DNA from: an uncultured Saprospiraceae bacterium
Lineage (GTDB): Bacteria; Bacteroidota; Bacteroidia; Chitinophagales; Saprospiraceae
Length of the DNA: 64,000 nt
Reading direction: 5' to 3'
NCBI GenBank assembly: GCA_937926205.1
Contig: CALEYL010000072.1
Span: forward strand, 124,001 to 188,000
Made by a program: the position numbers and the translations under genes. Shown here piece after piece: positions 34,462-42,656 of this stretch. The notes under the pieces were generated by a model that saw nothing but the letters and a program-made list of their open reading frames with translations, was not told the origin of the DNA and did not search any database. Position 1 is the stretch's first letter; every line of letters begins with the position of its first letter.

Positions 34462-35268
34462 ATGAGCAAAAAGAGAGTGCTGATCGTGACCCAGGAGATG
34501 GAACCTTACACCGATCCTTCCGCAATCGCAGAAATTTCCCGTAAATTGCCGCAGTATATTCAGGAGAAAGGTATGGAAATTCGTGTATTGATGCCTCGTT
34601 TTGGGGTTATCAATGAGCGCCGCCATCGTCTTCATGAAGTCGTAAGGCTTTCGGGTATGAATATCATTGTAGATGACGATGATTTTCCACTTATTATTAA
34701 GGTTGCTTCCCTTCAGGAAGCCCGGATGCAGGTCTATTTCTTAGACAATGATGACTTTTTTCGACGTAAGTCTACTTTTGAAAACGAAGATGGCACCCCC
34801 TTTGAAGACAATCCCGACAGGATGGTTTTCTTTTGTAAAGGGGTCATCGAAACGGTCAAAAAATTTGGCTGGGCGCCTGATATCATTCATTGTCATGGAT
34901 GGATGACGAGCCTGATTCCGCTATATCTTCGAACCGCCTACAAAACGGAGCCTTTGTTTCAAAATTCAAAGGTGGTTTACTCCATTTATGACAGCCCCTT
35001 CGAAAACATGTATTCGGACAAATTTTTGTCTAAAGCGTCTATTAATAACCTGACGCCTAATGATTTGGCCAGCTACCAGGATGGATCCGGAGTTTCCTTG
35101 CACAAAGGAGCAATTGCCTATTCTGATGCAGTGATTATAGGTAGCGCATCTGTAGATGCCGAAAAGTATCCAACAGATAAGCCTATGCTGAATTTTCAGG
35201 AGGAAGATTACCTGAGCGCTTACCTTGAGTTTTACAACACGCTTTTACCAGAGGAAGAGTCTAAGTAA
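34462..35268 (+). CDS. glycogen/starch synthase-like protein, N-terminal GT5 domain only
   Basis: The 268-residue product aligns by eye with the first Rossmann domain of GT5 glycogen synthases (EISRKLPQYIQEKGMEIRVLMPRFG near residue 25, shown in part; PDIIHCHGWMTSLIP around residue 140). It stops before the second, nucleotide-sugar-binding domain of the usual 470-residue enzymes. The short form is widespread in Bacteroidota beside panC, DUF4270 and glmS. It may have a non-catalytic or regulatory role; glycogen synthesis by this protein alone is doubtful. Confidence 0.85.
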   Translation: MSKKRVLIVTQEMEPYTDPSAIAEISRKLPQYIQEKGMEIRVLMPRFGVINERRHRLHEVVRLSGMNIIVDDDDFPLIIKVASLQEARMQVYFLDNDDFFRRKSTFENEDGTPFEDNPDRMVFFCKGVIETVKKFGWAPDIIHCHGWMTSLIPLYLRTAYKTEPLFQNSKVVYSIYDSPFENMYSDKFLSKASINNLTPNDLASYQDGSGVSLHKGAIAYSDAVIIGSASVDAEKYPTDKPMLNFQEEDYLSAYLEFYNTLLPEEESK

Positions 35269-35310
35269 AATGGCCATCCGGCACGACTCACACCTGTAAG
35301 GGTTAATTCG

Positions 35311-35340
35311 GCCTTTCAACATAAACCAATGTTGAGAGGC
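35311..35340 (+). terminator. hairpin between the glycogen-synthase-like gene and the DUF4270 gene
   Basis: GCCTTTCAACAT and ATGTTGAGAGGC form a 12-bp stem with one wobble pair and a 6-nt loop (AAACCA), 43 bp after the stop codon. It may end the upstream transcript or stabilise it; no T run follows. Confidence 0.6.
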
Positions 35341-35376
35341 AAACCTATTTTATTAATCTTAAATCTCTAAGATAGC

Positions 35377-36723
35377 ATGAATAAATTAATCACAGGATAC
35401 CTGCTGCTGCTGGCTGCTGTCCTTTTTTCCTGCACAGATCCTACCAATCTGGGAGCAGATCTGTTGGAAGAAGACCAAATCAGCGCCGGGTTTACCGACA
35501 CGCTCTCGTTGGTTTCTTATACCGTAGAAGGAGACTCTGTCCGGACTTATACAGAGCTTTTTTCCGGACAATTAAACACGTACCTGTTTGGAGATTTTAC
35601 CAGTCCGGTATTCGGGCGTTCTTATTCTACGCTTTACGTACAGGCACGTTTGCCGCGCGCCTCTTCTTTGGCCGTTATTCCGCCGTTATTCAAAGATTCT
35701 GATTTGCTGGATTCCATTGTGCTGGTATTGCCTTATGACACCGCCGGGTATTATGGAAAAAGCAATGAAGTTTATGGGATAGATGTATTGGAATTGACCG
35801 AATCCATGAATGACACCGCGGATTATTACTCCAATCAGACTTTTCAAACGAGCCCGGTTTCAATCGGGAGCAAATTCTTTATTCCCAGTACGGATAGCAT
35901 AGAAATTGTGAAATTTACCGGCACTTCGCCGGATACGGTAAAAGTGCCCATGCAATTGCGCATTCCCCTCAACCAGATGTGGGGCAGCGCGTTTTTATTC
36001 AGAGACACAAATACCTATAAAAGCGACAGTGCTTTTCTCGATTTTTTCAAAGGCATAAACCTGAAGCCCAGTACACAAAATGGGGGCCTTCTGAGCTTTG
36101 ATTTAAAATCTTCAGTCGGCGGTATTTACATTTATTACAACCGCGACGGCAAAGAATATGAGTATCAAATGCCCTTTAACGCGCTGGCAGCCCGGGTAGC
36201 TCATTATGAAAATGATCACAGCGGCTACCCTGTTGCCTCGTTTATCAACAATCGGCCATTGGGGGATAGCCTGGTTTTCGTTCAGGGGATGAAAGGGTTG
36301 AACGGGGTTATTGAAATTCCCAATATTGACGCGCTTAAAGGCTTGATTGTCAATAAGGCTGAATTAGAGATCTATGTCGACGGGCTGGGCAATAACACCG
36401 ACTACCCATCGTTAGAGTTCCTTTCTTTGTTGTATCCAAGAAGCGGAGATACCCTTCAGGTTGTCAGCGATATTGCACTCGCAGGCAACCGTCGTTTTAA
36501 CGTATTTGGAGGGGTATTTGAAAAGGGGACTGTTGGGCGTCCGGGTGTTTATAAAATGAACATCTCTGCTCATTTTCAGGATATGATTGACGGGCTGGTT
36601 TCTAATAAGCTTATCATTACAGCATTCCCGAAACCAGAAGAAGCGGCATTTGTAACGCTTTTGGGGCCTAAGCACCCCCTGTACCCTATGAGACTTAAAG
36701 TAGCCTTTACGAATGTTCAATAA
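35377..36723 (+). CDS. DUF4270 domain lipoprotein
   Basis: The 448-residue protein has a lipoprotein signal with lipobox ending FSC (Cys19), so it is expected at the outer membrane or periplasm. The body is beta-rich and fits the DUF4270 family of Bacteroidota, whose function is unknown. It lies between the glycogen-synthase-like gene and glmS, a gene order that recurs in the phylum. glmS starts 33 bp downstream, probably in the same transcript. Confidence 0.87.
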   Translation: MNKLITGYLLLLAAVLFSCTDPTNLGADLLEEDQISAGFTDTLSLVSYTVEGDSVRTYTELFSGQLNTYLFGDFTSPVFGRSYSTLYVQARLPRASSLAVIPPLFKDSDLLDSIVLVLPYDTAGYYGKSNEVYGIDVLELTESMNDTADYYSNQTFQTSPVSIGSKFFIPSTDSIEIVKFTGTSPDTVKVPMQLRIPLNQMWGSAFLFRDTNTYKSDSAFLDFFKGINLKPSTQNGGLLSFDLKSSVGGIYIYYNRDGKEYEYQMPFNALAARVAHYENDHSGYPVASFINNRPLGDSLVFVQGMKGLNGVIEIPNIDALKGLIVNKAELEIYVDGLGNNTDYPSLEFLSLLYPRSGDTLQVVSDIALAGNRRFNVFGGVFEKGTVGRPGVYKMNISAHFQDMIDGLVSNKLIITAFPKPEEAAFVTLLGPKHPLYPMRLKVAFTNVQ

Positions 36724-36756
36724 TCAATAGACTTTTCAACTCAAAACGAGAAGCGC

Positions 36757-38595
36757 ATGTGCGGAATAGTAGCCTACGTTGGGAAAAAAGAAGCCTACCC
36801 AATTCTCATTAAAGGCCTGCAACGCCTGGAGTACAGAGGATATGACAGTTCCGGAATTGCTTTGCTTAACGGGAATATCAATATCCTGAAAAAGAAAGGC
36901 AAAGTGAGCGAACTGGCAAATTTTGCATCGGAAAGGCCTCACGGCGGAACTATGGGTATCGCCCATACCAGATGGGCAACGCATGGCGCACCAGATGATA
37001 TCAATGCACACCCCCACCAGTCGGGGGATAAAAAACTGGCCCTGGTTCACAATGGTATTATCGAAAACTATGCCACCCTGAAAGCAGCATTGGAGCAGGA
37101 TGGCCATGTATTTGAAAGTGAAACAGATACAGAGGTACTTACCCACCTGATTGAAGAAATCAAGCGGCGTGAAAAATTGTCCATCGAAGAAGCGGTAAGG
37201 CTTGCACTAACCAGAGTTGTAGGCGCTTATGCAATTGTCGTCATTGATTTTGATGAACCTGGAAAGTTAGTGGCGGCCCGAAAAGGCAGCCCTTTGGTGA
37301 TAGGCATTGGAGAAGAGGAGTATTTTATGGCTTCAGATGCTACCCCGATCATTGAATATACCAAGCGGGTTATTTACCTCAATGATGAGGAAATCGTAAT
37401 GGCTACTGCAGATGGTCGCCTTGAAATCAAGTCCATTGAAAATAAAGTGCAGACCCCGTTCATTCAGGAACTGGATATGCAGATCGAGATGATGGAAAAA
37501 AGTGGATTTGATTACTTCATGCTCAAAGAGATTTACGAACAACCCAAGACGATTGCAGATTCCATGCGGGGCCGCATGAATGCGGAAGAAGGATGGGTAA
37601 AACTGGGTGGTATAGACGAGTTTACTTCGCGCATCGCTAAAGCACAGCGGTTCATTATAGCCGCTTGCGGCACATCCTGGCATTCAGGGCTTATTGGAGA
37701 GTACCTGATTGAAGACCTTGCACGCATTCCGGTAGAAGTGGAATATGCTTCTGAATTGCGCTACCGCAATCCCATCATCACGGACGAAGACGTTGTCATT
37801 GCGATTTCACAATCCGGAGAAACGGCAGATACCCTGGCCGCGCTGGAATTGGCTAAGGAGAAGGGCGCCATGATTTACGGAATCGTCAATGTTGTAGGGT
37901 CTTCTATTGCCCGCATTACAGACGCAGGCTCTTATATCCATGCCGGCCCTGAAATCGGGGTTGCCTCTACCAAAGCTTTTACGGGACAGGTGACTTTGCT
38001 GACGATGATTGCGCTGAGTCTTGCGCAAAAGCGTGGAACCATCAGCGATGCTTATTTCCGCAGGCTGTTGAATGAACTGGGCAATATTCCTGCAAAAGTG
38101 AACAAAGTTTTGGAAAGCAACCCTTTGATTGAGTATATTGCGGGCGAAATCAAAGACCGGACCAACGCCCTCTATCTGGGCCGTGGATACAACTTTCCTG
38201 TAGCCTTGGAAGGCGCATTAAAATTGAAAGAAATTTCTTACATCCATGCAGAGGGTTACCCTGCGGCTGAAATGAAGCACGGCCCCATTGCATTGATTGA
38301 TGAAGAAATGCCGGTTATTGTGATTGCGACCAACAAAAGCGCCTACGAAAAGATCGTAAGCAACATTCAGGAAGTGAAAGCAAGGAAAGGTTTTGTAATT
38401 GCCATCGTTACGGAAGGTGATACGGTGATCAGCAAAATTGCAGATCATACCATCGAAATCCCGGATACTGAAGAACCCCTGACGCCGCTGCTTTCAGTCA
38501 TTCCCCTGCAGTTGTTGTCCTATCACATCGCGGTTTTGCGCGGATGTAATGTGGATCAGCCGCGCAACCTTGCAAAGTCTGTTACCGTAGAATAA
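36757..38595 (+). CDS. glmS: glutamine-fructose-6-phosphate aminotransferase (isomerizing)
   Basis: The 612-residue enzyme makes glucosamine-6-phosphate, the first committed step to UDP-GlcNAc. The N-terminal glutaminase domain starts MCGIVAYVG with the nucleophile Cys2 and has HTRWATHG and HNGIIENY. The two SIS domains follow (about 290-430 and 460-600), with ACGTSWHSG, SQSGETADTLAAL and the C-terminal PRNLAKSVTVE. No glmS ribozyme is expected in this phylum and none is seen. It follows the DUF4270 gene closely; a hairpin lies after it. Confidence 0.97.
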   Translation: MCGIVAYVGKKEAYPILIKGLQRLEYRGYDSSGIALLNGNINILKKKGKVSELANFASERPHGGTMGIAHTRWATHGAPDDINAHPHQSGDKKLALVHNGIIENYATLKAALEQDGHVFESETDTEVLTHLIEEIKRREKLSIEEAVRLALTRVVGAYAIVVIDFDEPGKLVAARKGSPLVIGIGEEEYFMASDATPIIEYTKRVIYLNDEEIVMATADGRLEIKSIENKVQTPFIQELDMQIEMMEKSGFDYFMLKEIYEQPKTIADSMRGRMNAEEGWVKLGGIDEFTSRIAKAQRFIIAACGTSWHSGLIGEYLIEDLARIPVEVEYASELRYRNPIITDEDVVIAISQSGETADTLAALELAKEKGAMIYGIVNVVGSSIARITDAGSYIHAGPEIGVASTKAFTGQVTLLTMIALSLAQKRGTISDAYFRRLLNELGNIPAKVNKVLESNPLIEYIAGEIKDRTNALYLGRGYNFPVALEGALKLKEISYIHAEGYPAAEMKHGPIALIDEEMPVIVIATNKSAYEKIVSNIQEVKARKGFVIAIVTEGDTVISKIADHTIEIPDTEEPLTPLLSVIPLQLLSYHIAVLRGCNVDQPRNLAKSVTVE

Positions 38596-38628
38596 ACTAA
38601 TTCTCCGGTATGCGACATGGCATCTTAT

Positions 38629-38663
38629 GCGCCTGTTCTGTTTTTCTTAATGAAACAGGGGCG
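38629..38663 (+). terminator. hairpin after glmS
   Basis: GCGCCTGTT pairs with AACAGGGGCG through a 6-bp CCTGTT/AACAGG stem and outer GC pairs with a 2-nt bulge; the loop contains a T5 run. It starts 34 bp after glmS. Confidence 0.5.
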
Positions 38664-38723
38664 AGCACATAGGAAACAAATGTAAAAGCTGTCTTTGTCT
38701 AAACATCAGATATTTTTATTGTT

Positions 38724-39431
38724 ATGGATAATTTTGAAATGGAATACAACTCCCAGCGGGAGGAACTCATCATACCTGAATACGGCAGAAATATACAGAA
38801 TCTGATCCGTCATGCCAAAACCATCGAGGATTCGAAACACCGCCAGGCTTACGTTGAAAAAATCATTAACCTGATGATGCAGATGCATCCTCAAAACAGG
38901 AACGCAGACGATTATCGCGAACGTCTTTGGAAGCACTTGTTCCACATAGCCAATTACGATATTGACGTTATGCCTCCGAGTGGCATTGTGCCCCGACTGG
39001 AAGATGCCAGGAAAAAACCGGAAAGGGTTCCTTATCCGCGATCAGAGGCACGATTCAGGCACTATGGCAACCATGTGCAACACCTTATTGAGAAAGCACT
39101 GGCAATGGAAAAGAGCGCCAAGAGAGAAGGCCTCGTCAGTGTTATTGGCTCTTACATGAAATTGGCTTACAGAACCTGGAATAAAGAACACTATGTGAGT
39201 GATGAAGTCATCAAAACGGATTTGTTGTCGCTTTCCGGCGAGCAACTTGTGCTCCACGATGATGCCTCCATTGACGGCCTCGCCAACTCTAACCGCAGAA
39301 GAAGCCAACCTGAGCAAGGGCGAAGTGGCAACAACAACCGCCGCCCATCCAATAGCGGAGGCAATCGCCCTTATCAGCAATATCCAAGCCAGCAATCGCG
39401 TAACAATAAAATGTTGCGCAAGAAAAAATAA
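38724..39431 (+). CDS. DUF4290 domain protein with basic disordered tail
   Basis: The 235-residue cytoplasmic protein has the DUF4290 N-terminus (REELIIPEYGRNIQNLI, then HAKTIEDSKHRQ). The globular helical part ends near residue 190. The last 45 residues are rich in Arg, Asn, Gln, Ser and Lys and look disordered, which could bind nucleic acid (inference). The function is unknown. It precedes murA, as often found in Bacteroidota, but a strong hairpin separates the two. Confidence 0.87.
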   Translation: MDNFEMEYNSQREELIIPEYGRNIQNLIRHAKTIEDSKHRQAYVEKIINLMMQMHPQNRNADDYRERLWKHLFHIANYDIDVMPPSGIVPRLEDARKKPERVPYPRSEARFRHYGNHVQHLIEKALAMEKSAKREGLVSVIGSYMKLAYRTWNKEHYVSDEVIKTDLLSLSGEQLVLHDDASIDGLANSNRRRSQPEQGRSGNNNRRPSNSGGNRPYQQYPSQQSRNNKMLRKKK

Positions 39432-39448
39432 ACCCTTCAATTTCTATA

Positions 39449-39480
39449 GCGAAGAGCAGCCAAAAAAGGGTGCTCTTCGC
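39449..39480 (+). terminator. perfect 10-bp hairpin between the DUF4290 gene and murA
   Basis: GCGAAGAGCA and TGCTCTTCGC form a perfect 10-bp stem with a 12-nt loop, 17 bp after the DUF4290 stop. It also argues for a murA start downstream of 39480, although the frame is open from 39470. Confidence 0.68.
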
Positions 39481-39526
39481 AAATAGTCTGCCATATCCAT
39501 TCATCATACTCTATTCCTGTTTCCTG

Positions 39527-40870
39527 ATGCAGCTTTTTAATGCTCCTTCTTCCCGGACAACAACAGCCGATGCCTTCGAAGTCATTGGTGGAAAGCAACT
39601 GGAAGGCGAGATCATCGCCCAGGGGGCTAAAAATGAAGCCCTGCAAGTTATTTCTGCCATCTTGCTGACTTCAGAAGAAGTTACCATTTCCAATATTCCG
39701 GATATTTTGGATGTTCAACTATTGATAGAGTTGCTGAAAGGGCTTGGTGTTCGGGTTGATCGGATAAAAGAAGATGTCTATACATTTTGTGCTGCAGGGG
39801 TTGATCTTGACCATATCGAATCGGAAGAATTCCGGAGGCACGCTGCCAAAATACGGGGCTCTGTTATGATCATCGGGCCCTTGATTGCCCGATTTGGAAA
39901 AGCATTTCTCCCCAAACCCGGTGGCGATAAAATCGGCCGCAGGCGCCTCGACACCCATTTTCTCGGGTTGGAGCAGCTCGGCGCCCGATTCCTTTACGAT
40001 CCGGAAAGAAACGCCTTTACCATAGATTCTGACGGACTCAAAGGCGCTCATATTCTCATGGAGGAGATCTCTGTTACCGGCACAGCCAATGTCGTGATGG
40101 CAGCAACCCTCGCGGAAGGGGTAACAACCATATACAATGCTGCCTGCGAACCTTATGTGCAGCAGCTCTGCAAAATGCTGAACCGCATGGGAGCCCGTAT
40201 TGAAGGTATTGGTTCCAATTTGCTCACCATTCAGGGGGTAACAAGTCTGAAAGGCACGAACCACCGGCTGCTTCCCGATATGATCGAAGTGGGCAGTTTT
40301 ATCGGGCTGGCAGCCATGACGAAATCGGAAATTACCATAAAAGACGTTCAGATTCCGGAACTGGGCATCATTCCCCGTGTTTTTGAGCGACTTGGCATTG
40401 TGATGGAATATCGAGGGGACGATATTTTTATTCCGGCACAGGAACATTATGAAATTCAGAATTTCATTGACGGCTCTATCCTGACGATTTACGATGCACC
40501 CTGGCCGGGCTTTACGCCCGACCTGATGAGCATCATTCTGGTGGTGGCCACACAAGCGAAAGGAAGTGTACTGGTGCATCAGAAAATGTTTGAAAGCCGC
40601 CTGTTTTTTGTCGATAAGCTGATTGATATGGGCGCTCAGATCATTCTTTGCGACCCGCACCGTGCTACGGTGATTGGCCTTGACCGCAGGCATCAGCTGC
40701 GTGGCATCGAGATGAGTTCGCCCGATATCCGGGCCGGAGTTGCATTGCTGATTGCAGCCCTATCAGCCAAAGGGAAAAGCGTTATTCACAACATACATCA
40801 GATTGATCGCGGCTATCAGCATATTGATACGCGACTCAGAGCCCTGGGGGCAGAAATACAACGAATTTAA
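39527..40870 (+). CDS. murA: UDP-N-acetylglucosamine 1-carboxyvinyltransferase with Asp in place of the catalytic Cys
   Basis: I choose the ATG at 39527 (447 aa). MurA transfers enolpyruvate to UDP-GlcNAc, the first committed step of peptidoglycan synthesis. Motifs include GGKQLEGEIIAQGAKNEAL (split), AAKIRGSVMIIGPLIARFG and DLRAG-like PDIRAGVALLIAAL. The active-site loop reads PGGDKIGRRRLDTH, so Asp134 replaces the Cys that fosfomycin alkylates in E. coli MurA (Cys115). Such Asp variants stay active and are intrinsically fosfomycin resistant in Mycobacterium and Chlamydia. Confidence 0.95.
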   Translation: MQLFNAPSSRTTTADAFEVIGGKQLEGEIIAQGAKNEALQVISAILLTSEEVTISNIPDILDVQLLIELLKGLGVRVDRIKEDVYTFCAAGVDLDHIESEEFRRHAAKIRGSVMIIGPLIARFGKAFLPKPGGDKIGRRRLDTHFLGLEQLGARFLYDPERNAFTIDSDGLKGAHILMEEISVTGTANVVMAATLAEGVTTIYNAACEPYVQQLCKMLNRMGARIEGIGSNLLTIQGVTSLKGTNHRLLPDMIEVGSFIGLAAMTKSEITIKDVQIPELGIIPRVFERLGIVMEYRGDDIFIPAQEHYEIQNFIDGSILTIYDAPWPGFTPDLMSIILVVATQAKGSVLVHQKMFESRLFFVDKLIDMGAQIILCDPHRATVIGLDRRHQLRGIEMSSPDIRAGVALLIAALSAKGKSVIHNIHQIDRGYQHIDTRLRALGAEIQRI

Positions 40871-40928
40871 TCATCAACCAACCGACCTGCTGGCTGAGCT
40901 GTAGGACGGATAATAACAACATCTTCTT

Positions 40929-41282
40929 ATGCTTATTAAGAGAATTAAGTCCAAAATACACCGGGCTACCATTACACAAGCCGATCTCAACTACGTCGGA
41001 AGCATTACCATAGACCAGGACCTGCTGGACGCAGCTAACCTCATTGAGGGCGAGTGCGTACTGGTTGCCAACAACAACAACGGCGCGCGGTTCGAAACGT
41101 ATATCATTCCCGGTGAACGCGGTTCCGGAATGGTTTGCCTCAATGGCGCTTCTGCCCGCTGGGTACAGGTAGGCGATATTGTCATCATCATGAGCTACGC
41201 GTTTATGGAAGTGGAAGAGGCAAAGCAGTTCAAGCCAAGTGTCGTTTTTCCGGATGAGAAAAACCGCCTCCCCCGCCAGTAA
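40929..41282 (+). CDS. panD: aspartate 1-decarboxylase
   Basis: The 117-residue proenzyme makes beta-alanine for pantothenate. The self-cleavage site is Gly24-Ser25 in YVGSITID, where Ser25 becomes the pyruvoyl group. MLIKRIKSKIHRATIT, TYIIPGERGSG and GASARWVQVGDIVIIMSY are family signatures. It lies 58 bp after murA and 51 bp before an unknown gene, separate from panC. Confidence 0.96.
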   Translation: MLIKRIKSKIHRATITQADLNYVGSITIDQDLLDAANLIEGECVLVANNNNGARFETYIIPGERGSGMVCLNGASARWVQVGDIVIIMSYAFMEVEEAKQFKPSVVFPDEKNRLPRQ

Positions 41283-41333
41283 GGAGAATAAGCCCTGTTT
41301 ATTTGGTGCACTCGGGTAAAAAAGCATCTGCGT

Positions 41334-41879
41334 ATGTTCAATTTATTTAAAAAGAAGGCGTCAGCGCCCCCAATACGGGATGTGGTTTGGCTAAGCAATG
41401 CTGCAAAGAAAAAAGCTGGGTTAGAGTTGATTTTGAAAGCTCAAAACCCACTTTTGATTGCGTGGTTTGAAGAAAGCATCCAGGACTGGCGAACATTCTT
41501 TGAATCGGAAGGCGCGTCGTTTAGCATTGAAACAGCCCCATATGTGCAGGCACTGGAAGTTAAAGACCGGTCTGTCTTTTTACTCGAGCACCATCCCCTG
41601 GCCAGCCGGGAAACAAAAGTCATGCAACACTGGAAGCCGGCAGCATTGACGGCATTTGTGTCACTCGAGGAACCGTTGTTAAAGCTTTTTGGGGGAGATA
41701 ACCTCATTGCGCTTGTTCAAAAAATGGGCCTTGCTGAAAATGAGTCCCTGGAACACAGTCTCATTTCCCGCTCTATCCGGAATGCGCAGGAAAAATTAGA
41801 TAAAAAAGTGACGCATGAACTTTTGGTTGATTCCGTCGAAGAATGGTTTAAAGTTAATGTCGAAAAACATTCCAAATAG
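41334..41879 (+). CDS. hypothetical protein, 181 aa
   Basis: The soluble protein has no signal peptide or membrane helix. It begins with a basic MFNLFKKK segment and includes FLLEHHPLASRET, LTAFVSLEEPLLKLFGG and EHSLISRSIRNAQEKLDKKV. The last two recall the segment of SecA around its second helicase motifs (EPLMRxFG..., IEHxMVxRSIExAQ), suggesting either remote similarity to SecA or a family derived from it. No ATPase motif is present. It is wedged between panD and scpA on the same strand. Confidence 0.75.
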   Translation: MFNLFKKKASAPPIRDVVWLSNAAKKKAGLELILKAQNPLLIAWFEESIQDWRTFFESEGASFSIETAPYVQALEVKDRSVFLLEHHPLASRETKVMQHWKPAALTAFVSLEEPLLKLFGGDNLIALVQKMGLAENESLEHSLISRSIRNAQEKLDKKVTHELLVDSVEEWFKVNVEKHSK

Positions 41880-41903
41880 AGAAATGCGACTCGAAATCAG
41901 GAT

Positions 41904-42656
41904 ATGAATGCCGCCTACACCATAAAAATACCTCAATTTGAAGGGCCTTTCGACCTTTTGCTTTTTTTTATTGAGCGGGATGAATTAGACATTCACGATA
42001 TTCCTATTTCCAAAATCACCAATGATTTTCTCGATTTCATCCACCAGATGGAACGGATGAATATTGATTTGGCCAGTGAGTTTATTCTGGTGGCTGCAAC
42101 GCTTTGCCGCATCAAGGCAAAAATGCTGATCCCACGCAAACAGATTGACGAAGAAGGCAATGAAATAGACCCGCGCCAGGAGTTGGTAGACCGCCTGCTT
42201 GAGTACAAACGCTACAAAAGCATTCTGGAGGAAATGCGGGAACTGGAGGAGCAAAGAAGCCGCCAAAACCAAAGAGGCAATGCTTCAGACGAGCTTCGGC
42301 GAATAGCTACAAAAGCACTGGTAGACTCAGAATTGGAGTCGCTTAGCCTTTTTAAACTGTTGCGTACTTTTGAGCGCGTTATCCGGCGTTTCGACGAAAG
42401 CAATCCGACAACGGTTCACCGCATCGCTCAGTTTAACTACAGTATTGAAGACCAGCAGCAACTTATTTTGTCTAAAGTCCATGGTGGATCGAAAGCTGGA
42501 TTCAAACAGCTTTTTGGCGAATGCAGGGACCGCATTCACGCCATCATTACTTTTCTGGCCCTGCTCGATTTGCTCAACCAGGAGCTGGTTGCCATTACGC
42601 AGGGAGAAGGGGTGAATAATTTTTGGATAGAAGCCCCGGCTCCCGGAGAGGCTTAA
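41904..42656 (+). CDS. scpA: segregation and condensation protein A (kleisin)
   Basis: The 250-residue kleisin bridges SMC and ScpB in the bacterial condensin. The N-terminus FEGPFDLLLFFIERDELDI is diagnostic, followed by LASEFILVAATLCRIKAKML and a C-terminal winged-helix part (FLALLDLLNQELVAITQ). Its presence fits the chromosome-organisation theme suggested by the parS sites at 10.4-10.8 kb. It is convergent with carB and the two stop codons overlap by two bases. Confidence 0.94.
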   Translation: MNAAYTIKIPQFEGPFDLLLFFIERDELDIHDIPISKITNDFLDFIHQMERMNIDLASEFILVAATLCRIKAKMLIPRKQIDEEGNEIDPRQELVDRLLEYKRYKSILEEMRELEEQRSRQNQRGNASDELRRIATKALVDSELESLSLFKLLRTFERVIRRFDESNPTTVHRIAQFNYSIEDQQQLILSKVHGGSKAGFKQLFGECRDRIHAIITFLALLDLLNQELVAITQGEGVNNFWIEAPAPGEA

